The notes beneath the pieces were generated by a model, which was not told the origin of the DNA, made no database searches, and saw only the letters and a program-made list of their open reading frames with translations. Position numbers and translations under genes: made by a program. Shown in pieces: positions 54,815-62,262 of a stretch of 64,000 bases of DNA (the first letter of the stretch is position 1; every line of letters begins with the position of its first letter). This stretch comes from Bacteroidota bacterium (GTDB lineage: Bacteria; Bacteroidota; Bacteroidia; NS11-12g; UBA9320). The stretch is from contig NVWV01000004.1 of NCBI GenBank assembly GCA_002746305.1, positions 186,001 through 250,000 of the forward strand. Direction: 5' to 3'.

Positions 54815-56337
54815 TTAGCCACAGCTTTCATAAACTTCTTGACCGATGGTAGTCTTGTAGATGGCCAGTTGCGTTTTACAACATTTCCATCAAACAATAC
54901 CAAACCTGGATTGGAACGTATAATTGATTTTAGGTTGGTTTTGTCTCCATAATAAAAAGGAATGTCAAATTGGTGCTCATGCCTAAAGGAATCTACTTTC
55001 TCACTTGCACTTGCTGTTAAAGGATATATTTCGAATCCCTCTTTTTGGCACATTTTAATGATTTTCTTGAGTTCATCAATCGATTTCAAATTGACCTTCT
55101 CTACGTCATTCATGACAATAAGAATCTTATAGCTGGAATCTGCAAAGAAATCGTCTATGTAATCATTTGATCTGGACTCATCCATGATTTTAAAATCATG
55201 GATTTCTGGGTCATAACCTTTAGAGATTAACTTATCTCTTCGGTCTACGAATGAATATCCTTCTTCTTTCAAGTCCCTTCCACTCATTTGCTCCAATGAG
55301 AACTCTTCTTCCACACCATCTTTGGCATACACAAAGACATTTTCATAAACATCTGTCGGAGCACCTTCTGGTACTACTGTCAAATTCATGATGTTATTGC
55401 CTTCTTTGAATTTTAAGAAGTTTTTTACAGGAAGGTAGTGCCAGCAATACAGTGAGAAACTGACAGACAAGATGGTGAAAGTAGTGAGTACCTTTACGGA
55501 AAATGGATTGCTGAAAATAGGTTTCACGTATTTAATACCCAAGAGTATTAATAAGATTGACACACTAAGAATGATGTCTTTATTGAAGCTTTCCCAAGGA
55601 GTAAGTTTTATGGCATCTCCAAAACAACCGCAATCGGTAACCTTATTGAAGTAAGCACTATATCCCGTTAAAAAAGTAAACAGGATTATGATAATAATAA
55701 GAAGCCAAATGGTAAACTTTGGAGCCCATCCTATGATTAGTGCAATGCCTAAGACTATTTCCAAAACACATAGGAAAATAGCAAGTGCAAGAGCGTAGGG
55801 TCGCAAGCCTTGAAAGAAGTCTACTAACCAAGAATTCTCTTTGACATATTTACTAGCATCAATATTGATAATTCTATTGTTTTCGGATGATGCTAAGAAG
55901 CTAATTGTTTCTTCTCCAAGTAAGTTCCCTGCTATGCCGTAGGTTATTGTAGCATCCAGTAGCACAGAATCATTCATTTGAGAATTGATGGAAGAGGTGA
56001 AGAGTTGCTTACTACCTAGACTAAGTGTTGCATCTGCAAAATGTACACTATCAGTTATCCCATCCATAATGGGCTTGGAAATCCAAGGTGAAGAGTTAGC
56101 TATAATCTGATATTCATTTCTATTGGGAGAGATAGCGTGTGTGCTAGAAACCGTTTCTCCGTTTGCCGTGATGTTTATTTCAATGCTGTCTTGAATTGCT
56201 TCTACATCTCCTGAAAACACAGAGAAATATTCATCCAGTTTATAACTAAAACCAGTAGGGTCATTGGATTTTATAAAACCTGAGAAAATGAATAGTAAGC
56301 CTACAAATACGCGTAATATGTTTGCCAGATACTTCAT
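54811..56337 (-). CDS. BT_3928-type DoxX-like membrane protein with thioredoxin-like tail
   Basis: A 508-residue protein of a Bacteroidota-conserved type. It opens 'LANILRVFVGLLFIFSGFIK', a DoxX-like start, then a periplasmic insert (~60-170). Next is a DoxX/MauE-like four-TM block including 'GYSAYFNKVTDCGCFGDAIK' (a Cys pair CGCFG as in MauE). The C-terminal ~150 residues have thioredoxin-like features ('DDFFADSSYKILIVMNDVEK', 'NPGLVLFDGNVVKRNWP'). Likely an inner-membrane redox or quinone-linked protein; exact reaction unknown. Starts overlapping the DUF1599 stop by 1 nt. Confidence 0.87.
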   Translation of the reverse strand: MKYLANILRVFVGLLFIFSGFIKSNDPTGFSYKLDEYFSVFSGDVEAIQDSIEINITANGETVSSTHAISPNRNEYQIIANSSPWISKPIMDGITDSVHFADATLSLGSKQLFTSSINSQMNDSVLLDATITYGIAGNLLGEETISFLASSENNRIINIDASKYVKENSWLVDFFQGLRPYALALAIFLCVLEIVLGIALIIGWAPKFTIWLLIIIIILFTFLTGYSAYFNKVTDCGCFGDAIKLTPWESFNKDIILSVSILLILLGIKYVKPIFSNPFSVKVLTTFTILSVSFSLYCWHYLPVKNFLKFKEGNNIMNLTVVPEGAPTDVYENVFVYAKDGVEEEFSLEQMSGRDLKEEGYSFVDRRDKLISKGYDPEIHDFKIMDESRSNDYIDDFFADSSYKILIVMNDVEKVNLKSIDELKKIIKMCQKEGFEIYPLTASASEKVDSFRHEHQFDIPFYYGDKTNLKSIIRSNPGLVLFDGNVVKRNWPSTRLPSVKKFMKAVAK

Positions 56338-56885
56338 TATTTATAAAAGTTGTTGATACGTATCAAAGCAAATATAGCATAGTTAAGCATATCACTAAAG
56401 TTAGCATCAATTCCTTCTGAAATCAGTGTTTTTCCGCCATTATCCTCTATCTGTTTTGTTCTTAGTATTTTCATTAAAATTAGGTCTGTATAGGTGCTTA
56501 CTCGCATTTCTCTCCAGGCCTCACCGTAGTCATGATTTTTAGTCATCATCAATTGCTTGCACATCTCTGTTTTCTGATCGTATAGTTTAACTACGTTCTC
56601 AGGGTCCATCTCCATGTCATCACTTTCTGTAAGTTCCAGTTGAATAAGAGCAATTACGCAGTAATTTACGATACCCATAAATTCACTTTCGATACTTTCA
56701 CCTACCTTGTTTTCTTTCTTATCTTCAATGCTCCTAATGCGTTGAGCCTTAATGAAAATTTGATCAGTTATAGAGATGGGTCTAAGTATCCTCCAAGCAG
56801 TGCCATAGTCATATGTTTTTTTCTTAAATATTTCTCGGCATTGAGAAATGGCTTTGTCGAAGAGTAAAGGTGTATCAGTTTGCAA
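56337..56885 (-). CDS. DUF1599 protein
   Basis: A 182-residue protein made of two related halves, each with 'K(T/N)(Y/H)DYG.AWR..R' ('KKTYDYGTAWRILRPISITD', 'NHDYGEAWREMRVSTYTDL') and 'I.R...IED'. This is the DUF1599 nucleotide-modification-like family (MazG/all-alpha-related), function unproven. The start is TTG at 56885, since the next ATG lies well inside the conserved region. It heads the chain DUF1599-BT_3928-permease-aroK, all overlapping by 1-4 nt, and is divergent from folP. Confidence 0.9.
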   Translation of the reverse strand: MQTDTPLLFDKAISQCREIFKKKTYDYGTAWRILRPISITDQIFIKAQRIRSIEDKKENKVGESIESEFMGIVNYCVIALIQLELTESDDMEMDPENVVKLYDQKTEMCKQLMMTKNHDYGEAWREMRVSTYTDLILMKILRTKQIEDNGGKTLISEGIDANFSDMLNYAIFALIRINNFYK

Positions 56886-56893
56886 AATGAATA

Positions 56894-56912
56894 TACTTTT
56901 GCCACAAAAGTA
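56894..56912. promoter_or_regulatory. Palindromic back-to-back -7 boxes between DUF1599 and folP
   Basis: TACTTTTG on the plus strand (56894-56901) and TACTTTTG on the minus strand (56905-56912) face outwards with a 3-bp spacer, forming a perfect inverted repeat. Each matches TAnnTTTG: the plus one would give a ~24-nt leader for folP at 56931, the minus one a ~12-nt leader for TTG 56885. No convincing -33 TTG at the normal distance on either side. Confidence 0.45.
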
Positions 56913-56930
56913 ATTTTTGAAGCGATACGG

Positions 56931-57755
56931 ATGAAGCGAAGCATCAACATAAAAGGAACACTTATGGATTTAAGTACACCTAAGGTAATGGGTATACTAA
57001 ATGTGACCCCAGATTCTTTTTCTGATGGAGGTAAGTATACCGACCTAGATTCTGCAATAATGCAGGCTGAAAAGATGGTAAAAGAAGGAGTTAATATCTT
57101 GGATGTTGGCGGATACAGTTCAAGACCGGGAGCTGATGAAGTTAGTGTTGAAGAAGAGTTAGAAAGGGTAGTGCCTGTCATAGAAAAACTGCATGATGTC
57201 TGCGATTTGCCTATTTCGATAGACACGTTTAGAAGTAAGGTGGCAAGAGCTGCTGTGGATGCTGGAGCAAATATTGTAAATGACATTAGTGCGGGAGAGG
57301 ATGATGAGTTAATGATAACTACTGTTGCTGAGCTTAAAGTTCCTTATATCGCCATGCACAAGCAAGGAGTACCACTTACCATGCAAGACAATCCAGAATA
57401 CGATAATGTATTGAAGAATGTTTTTGAGTATCTCTTAGCCAAGAAAGAAGAATGTCTCAATGCGGGTATTGTAGACCTCATAATAGATCCAGGATTTGGA
57501 TTTGGAAAGACAATAGAGCATAACTATGAATTGCTCAGAAACTTGAACCATTTTCAGTTATTGGGCATTCCGATACTAGTAGGTTTGTCAAGAAAGTCCA
57601 TGATTTATAAGGTCCTAGATTCGTCTGCTGAAGAAGCGTTGAACGGGACTTCTTTCTTGCATGCTTATGCCCTGCAAGGAGGTGCAAGCATTTTACGAGT
57701 GCACGATGTTAAAGAGGCCGTGGAATGCGTGAAGTTATGGGAGAGGTTGGAGTAG
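56931..57755 (+). CDS. folP: Dihydropteroate synthase
   Basis: DHPS (274 aa from ATG 56931, 'MKRSINIKGTLMDLSTPKVM'; the ATG-less extension from 56880 is not needed). It joins p-aminobenzoate and pterin pyrophosphate in folate synthesis and is the sulfonamide target. Seen: 'MGILNVTPDSFSDGGKY', 'DVGGYSSRPGADEV', 'NDISAG', 'IDPGFGFGKTIEHNYELL', and the final 'ILRVHDVKE'. The diadenylate cyclase gene that often follows folP in this phylum is absent here; the next gene is convergent. Confidence 0.96.
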   Translation: MKRSINIKGTLMDLSTPKVMGILNVTPDSFSDGGKYTDLDSAIMQAEKMVKEGVNILDVGGYSSRPGADEVSVEEELERVVPVIEKLHDVCDLPISIDTFRSKVARAAVDAGANIVNDISAGEDDELMITTVAELKVPYIAMHKQGVPLTMQDNPEYDNVLKNVFEYLLAKKEECLNAGIVDLIIDPGFGFGKTIEHNYELLRNLNHFQLLGIPILVGLSRKSMIYKVLDSSAEEALNGTSFLHAYALQGGASILRVHDVKEAVECVKLWERLE

Positions 57756-57764
57756 TAATCCATC

Positions 57765-59210
57765 TTAAAACTCTTCCCGAATTATTAAAGGGTAACGACG
57801 TTTAATAATACGTTGTTCATTACTATTTAGCCAATGGTACTTTTTGTTGAATTGAACAGAACTAGCTTCATGTCTTAGGGCATAAATCGGAAGACGGATT
57901 TCTGTTTGTGCATTAATATACTGGCCCAAAGTGCATGTGCTGTCCTTGGTGAAATTAATTACATAATTGGAATCAGACAATAACAGGAACCTGATTTTAA
58001 GGCTAATGCTGTCCATGTCTGTTTGAAGACCATTCAGAATAATTTTTCCTTGATTTGTTAAATGAACATCAATTCGATTAGAATAGTTGGTTATGTCAAA
58101 GGGAGGTGGAGGAGGTGGAGGAGAAATGCCTAAAGATGAGTTGTATGATCGAGGTGGCGGAATATTTTCATAAAAGCTTTTAAAACGAACGGGCTGGATT
58201 CTAGACGGTGTTTTACCGTTTGAAAGTGAATATATAATATTATTAACCCCCAAAGACCTAGAGATATTCTTAAGGGAATCAATCAGATGCATTGGAACTC
58301 GTTGGTCCGCCATAAGGGATATGGTAATAAACGGGTAACTACTTAATTGTTTCCGGTCGTATTCATCTATCAAAATGTTAGGAATGTCATTTATAGATAT
58401 TACCTCTTTTTGATAAAAAATGGTAGGAGACGTTTGACTATTGTTCTTTTTATAGCCAATGTCTATCATAGTATGAATAGAAATTCTTTTAAGTTTCCAT
58501 CCAAGGATGGAAGATGGTAGGTTGAACTCATAATTAGCAAATGCATGGTTTTTGAGATAGGTAGAATTATAACTCTTGTAATCGACAATGTTGATTTTAG
58601 ATATTCCAAAGGATAAAAGAGCAACTACAATGGCTGAGTAGGTCATGGGAATAAATATTTTCGTTCTGAAAAGGCGGGCTAAACCGACCCAAGAGTTAAG
58701 CCAGAGAACTATTGGAATTAAGACGAAAAAGTATTGATGATTTGCATAAAAATCACAATCATCGTAGGAAGTGTATGTTATACCTAGTCCAAAAAAAAGG
58801 GTGAAAAGAACTGAGCAATGGGAGAACCAATGTAAAAAACTGCTGATAAGATTACTTTGGTCATTGCCTATGTTACGCAATCTGATTCGCGAAGAATTGA
58901 ATGTTTTAAACTGCTGTCTCGACTTTGCCACCCAATACTTAAATGCCATAGCTTGCCCTATGATAACGGATACACTAGCATAAAACCATTTATAGAAGGA
59001 CATTTCATCTTCTGTGAAAATGTATAATTCAGAAGGGGCAAATACATCAGCACATCTGAATTTTTCAAAAAGAATAAAAGCACCGCTGTACAGGCAGAAG
59101 GCAATCAATAAACCCAAAAAGAGTCCCCAAAAGATGCTTATTTTTGAAAGACTAAGTTGGTTTTGAGGTCTTAAAAAACCTTTTTCTAGAGTCACCCGTG
59201 CAAGGTACAC
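57765..59210 (-). CDS. Polytopic membrane protein with proline-rich extracytoplasmic segment
   Basis: About 481 residues. I chose GTG at 59210, which overlaps the upstream stop as TAGTG, over the ATG at 59279, which would overlap the neighbour by 70 bp. TM segments lie in the N-terminal half (e.g. 'FWGLFLGLLIAFCLYSGAFI', 'YFFVLIPIVLWLNSWVGLA'). The C-terminal half looks soluble and contains 'SLGISPPPPPPPFDITNYSN', a poly-proline linker. No family recognised. Second gene downstream of 59210/60388, hence part of a three-gene unit whose other products are membrane and secreted. Confidence 0.75.
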   Translation of the reverse strand: MYLARVTLEKGFLRPQNQLSLSKISIFWGLFLGLLIAFCLYSGAFILFEKFRCADVFAPSELYIFTEDEMSFYKWFYASVSVIIGQAMAFKYWVAKSRQQFKTFNSSRIRLRNIGNDQSNLISSFLHWFSHCSVLFTLFFGLGITYTSYDDCDFYANHQYFFVLIPIVLWLNSWVGLARLFRTKIFIPMTYSAIVVALLSFGISKINIVDYKSYNSTYLKNHAFANYEFNLPSSILGWKLKRISIHTMIDIGYKKNNSQTSPTIFYQKEVISINDIPNILIDEYDRKQLSSYPFITISLMADQRVPMHLIDSLKNISRSLGVNNIIYSLSNGKTPSRIQPVRFKSFYENIPPPRSYNSSLGISPPPPPPPFDITNYSNRIDVHLTNQGKIILNGLQTDMDSISLKIRFLLLSDSNYVINFTKDSTCTLGQYINAQTEIRLPIYALRHEASSVQFNKKYHWLNSNEQRIIKRRYPLIIREEF

Positions 59211-60391
59211 TATTTCAACTTTCGAATAAGCCAAAACAGGATAAAACCAACTCCAAGAGAAATCAATTGAAACTTCCATCGCCAGTTTGATGATTGAATC
59301 TCAGCTTCTGTTGCAGAGACATTGCTCCAAGCAATAAAAGCATCAGCCATAGGGAGTGAGCCGAATACATACTTCTTTTTACCATTTACAGTATAAGCAG
59401 CCCCAAAAGTCTCAACACTATTCCTTAAACCCTCGTAAATATCCCATTCACCATATTGAGCCATGGTCTTTTGACCAACAACACTAGCTGCTCCGCCAAT
59501 TCCCCAAATTACAGGCCCACTGTCCACGTCTCCGTTACCGCCAAGACCTTTTCTGTTTTCTCGAATGCCTGGGAGCCCAAGTCTGGAGTCTACAAATTGT
59601 TCCTTATAAATGTCGAATTGCAGCTGTGCAAAATTGCTATCTATATCCCAAAGTAGACAAAGCATTAAGCTTTGCGAATTTCCTCTTGCCATTTGTTGGG
59701 TATTACCTGTTATAAAATCTGTGCTATGTGGAATTAAGCCGTTTTCATCCAAATGGCTTTTCACCGCTACAATCCAATTATCCTGAGTGCCACCATATTT
59801 ATTTTCAAGTAACTCATTTGCAATATCCAATGAAGCTAGAGCGAGGATATTGTCAGCAGGCCAACACGCATTGGAATAGGATTCCAAATAAGGTCTTTCA
59901 AAATTCCCTAAAGCCTTTTCAATATCAATACAATTTTGGTCGAGGAGATGGAGTAGGCTAGAGTCTCCTTCAATGGAAACTCTTTTTGCAAGTAAATAGT
60001 TGGACCAGCCTCTGTAAAAGACACCATAGTTCAATGGAAGATTTTCGCTGAATATTTGCGTGCCATTGGTCGAAGACATCTCACTCAACGCCCAATCTAT
60101 TTCTTTCAAAGCCTCTTGTTTTATACTAGCGTGTGTCTTGGGAGAAACCAATTCGCTCCAAGTAAGACCATACAATGCATTTTGAAAAAGAAAACCTTCA
60201 GGGAAGAAGCGTTGCATCTTTACTGCTGCATTATTTTCATGCATTTCGTGTTTGAGATGCTGTAGTTGGGCATACACATCTTCATCGTAATGTTTTTCTG
60301 AGTTGTACTCTTGGGTATGATAAAGTCTCATGTTCAAGTATACTAGAAGCACTAGAATAAGGTAGAATGGTATTTTTAGGATGGATTTCAA
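59210..60391 (-). CDS. Membrane-anchored (alpha/alpha)-barrel-like protein
   Basis: A 393-residue protein with an N-terminal TM ('FYLILVLLVYLNMRLY') and a C-terminal TM ('LISLGVGFILFWLI'). The domain between shows 'NACWPADNILALASLDIANE', 'GNSQSLMLCLLWDIDSNFAQ' and 'GNGDVDSGPVIWGIGGAASV'. These recall the alpha/alpha-barrel of linalool dehydratase/isomerase-type proteins ('WPADN', 'DVDSGPV'), but this is a memory-based likeness only. It overlaps the upstream gene by 4 nt (ATGA) and the downstream one by 1 nt. Confidence 0.7.
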   Translation of the reverse strand: MKSILKIPFYLILVLLVYLNMRLYHTQEYNSEKHYDEDVYAQLQHLKHEMHENNAAVKMQRFFPEGFLFQNALYGLTWSELVSPKTHASIKQEALKEIDWALSEMSSTNGTQIFSENLPLNYGVFYRGWSNYLLAKRVSIEGDSSLLHLLDQNCIDIEKALGNFERPYLESYSNACWPADNILALASLDIANELLENKYGGTQDNWIVAVKSHLDENGLIPHSTDFITGNTQQMARGNSQSLMLCLLWDIDSNFAQLQFDIYKEQFVDSRLGLPGIRENRKGLGGNGDVDSGPVIWGIGGAASVVGQKTMAQYGEWDIYEGLRNSVETFGAAYTVNGKKKYVFGSLPMADAFIAWSNVSATEAEIQSSNWRWKFQLISLGVGFILFWLIRKLK

Positions 60392-61308
60392 TTTTGTTGT
60401 TTGACTAAGAGTAAGACATTTCCGTCAATGGAATAAGTAAACCTTAAACCATCTTTGTTTTTTGAGGGATAGAGAATAAGAGTACTTGAACCAATATTAA
60501 GGTCCCATTTGGTTATGTGTTTGCTAAAGTAAGAGTAAGTATAGGTTTCAAAAATTGGCATCCCTGTCCTGACACATGGTTCGGTGATATAATCCAAGGT
60601 GTCCATTTCAATTTCAAAATCAAATGTAAATTTCTTAGAATTCAACCTTAAGACATAATACTCATTTATTCTTTGAGTAGGTTGAAGACATCTATTGCTA
60701 TCAATTGTTGAACGGAAAATAAATGAGTCAAGACTTAGAATTAGTGTGTCTGCATCATATAGGTTTTTATAGGATGTTGGTGTTGTATGATAAAACCAAG
60801 ATTTGGAAAGTTGATTTAAGAGATCATCTGTTTTTTGCGGTAGTTCTTTTTTGAAATGGTATCTGGTGTCAAGGTATTTAATGAAGGGACTGTTGTGGTC
60901 AATTGTACCTAAATCAAAAATGAGCGTGTTTATATTTAGTTTTTGTACATAGAGTGTCCTATACGTATGTCTATCTCTTCTTTTACTTTTTTTATTAGTC
61001 TGTTGTAGTTCCAAAGTGAAATATTGACCTTTTTCATCCTTTATTTCATAACTGAATGTTGTGGTGTCATTGAGACGAGAGTGTCCAGAGAGGAATTTAT
61101 TAATGAAAATAGTATGTTCAGAAATTGTTATTTGGATAAGTGTATCCTTGATTAATTCCGTGTTCAATTCATCCACAGATTTATTATTATATCTGGAAGA
61201 TTCTATTCCTGTTAAGTTCCAAGTGCCTAGTAATTGTGACTGAATCTCTGTTTGAGCTTGGGCTGAGAATAGTATTATAAAGAAGAAGAAAAAGTATAAG
61301 AATCTCAT
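60388..61308 (-). CDS. Secreted two-domain lipocalin-like protein
   Basis: A 306-residue protein with signal peptide ('FFFFIILFSAQAQ'). Two beta-rich modules follow: 'QLLGTWNLTGIESSRYNN' (residues ~25-150), typical of the small Bacteroidota lipocalin-like proteins, and a second at about 165-300 ('QLSKSWFYHTTP...DLNIGSSTLILYP'). No further family seen. It is the first gene of the unit 60388-59210-57765, with overlaps of 4 and 1 nt, so all three are probably translated together. Function unknown. Confidence 0.75.
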   Translation of the reverse strand: MRFLYFFFFFIILFSAQAQTEIQSQLLGTWNLTGIESSRYNNKSVDELNTELIKDTLIQITISEHTIFINKFLSGHSRLNDTTTFSYEIKDEKGQYFTLELQQTNKKSKRRDRHTYRTLYVQKLNINTLIFDLGTIDHNSPFIKYLDTRYHFKKELPQKTDDLLNQLSKSWFYHTTPTSYKNLYDADTLILSLDSFIFRSTIDSNRCLQPTQRINEYYVLRLNSKKFTFDFEIEMDTLDYITEPCVRTGMPIFETYTYSYFSKHITKWDLNIGSSTLILYPSKNKDGLRFTYSIDGNVLLLVKQQN

Positions 61309-61341
61309 AGGATATATAACTATAAATGGTCCACTCTTATT

Positions 61342-61791
61342 TTAACCAGCTAGAATTCCAAAAAAGATTCTTACTACAACTTCGAGGAGTAGCTGAAGTG
61401 TCCAGAGTATAATTTCAAAAACGTATCCTGACCAAAGCATCCAGTCTGTCCACTTATATTTCTTCTGAAAAGATTTGTCATCTTCTTGAGCATATCGTTT
61501 CCCCTGCCTGTTTCCTTTTTGTGTTTGTCTATTTACACTGTTCTCATATCGTTTTTGTCGTTTGGCATTCAAGATGTTTTTATGATTCTTTAGCAAGTAA
61601 TTGTACTTACTCCGTTTTACAGGGTCTCGTAATACTTGATAGGCTTCATTTATTTCAATAAATGTGTCATGAGCGTTAGCATTCTTGTTTACATCAGGAT
61701 GAAGTTTTAGAGACAACTTTCTATACGCCTTTTTGATTTGCAAGGAATTGCAACCCTTTTTTAGACCCAAGGTTTCATAATAATCTTTCAT
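61342..61791 (-). CDS. Membrane-anchored J-domain (DnaJ-like) protein
   Basis: A 149-residue protein. J domain at residues 3-66 ('DYYETLGLKKGCNSLQIKKA', 'YRKLSLKLHPDVNK' with HPD 31-33, 'EINEAYQVLRDPVKRSKYNY'), a basic linker (~70-105), and one or two C-terminal hydrophobic segments ('LWSGYVFEIILWTLQLLLEV'). The HPD motif is needed to stimulate DnaK. It lies 10 bp downstream of the four-cysteine membrane protein gene, so a DnaK recruiter at the inner membrane together with that protein is possible. Confidence 0.9.
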   Translation of the reverse strand: MKDYYETLGLKKGCNSLQIKKAYRKLSLKLHPDVNKNANAHDTFIEINEAYQVLRDPVKRSKYNYLLKNHKNILNAKRQKRYENSVNRQTQKGNRQGKRYAQEDDKSFQKKYKWTDWMLWSGYVFEIILWTLQLLLEVVVRIFFGILAG

Positions 61792-61801
61792 GATGTCTTT
61801 T

Positions 61802-62164
61802 CTATTCGCTGGAAGCCATTAGTCCTCTTACAAATTGAATTCCTCCAAAAATAATTGCACCCCAAAAAATATAGCCAACATCAGCGACAGTAGCTACAAT
61901 GCCACCAACACACCAGACAGCACCCCAGAGCATATCACTCTTACCATCGTTAACCTCATCTATAGATCCATGTTCTATTTCGTATTCATTTTGTTGTTTT
62001 TGTCTTCGCCGTGCCTCGTCTAAGTCGAAGTTTGAACATTCTATTTCGAAAGCTGCAGGTTCTCCAGTAAGTTCACAGAATAAGCCTTTTTCATAATTTA
62101 CTTTTCTGCGAGTACAGATTTTACAGTATTCCAAGCGTTGTTCTTGAGTAATCATATTGGTCAA
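61802..62164 (-). CDS. Four-cysteine membrane protein
   Basis: A 120-residue protein (start 'MTNMITQEQRLEYC'; the second Met is also possible). Cys motif 'YCKICTRRKVNYEKGLFCEL' followed by 'ECSNF' gives CxxC-x12-C-x13-C, a likely zinc ribbon. Then 'DLDEARRRQKQQNEYEIEHG' and two hydrophobic segments at the C-terminus ('DMLWGAVWCVGGIVATVADV', 'YIFWGAIIFGGIQFVRGLM'). Such zinc-ribbon/TM proteins recur in Bacteroidota with no known role. It starts the pair with the J-domain gene. Confidence 0.8.
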   Translation of the reverse strand: MTNMITQEQRLEYCKICTRRKVNYEKGLFCELTGEPAAFEIECSNFDLDEARRRQKQQNEYEIEHGSIDEVNDGKSDMLWGAVWCVGGIVATVADVGYIFWGAIIFGGIQFVRGLMASSE

Positions 62165-62262
62165 TTTTTGAGCTAAAGTATTGTTTTTATTTTATTTCTT
62201 TTAAGTTAACCCAACATTCGGATGGTTATAACACGTACTTATTAGTATAACGACTTAATAAA

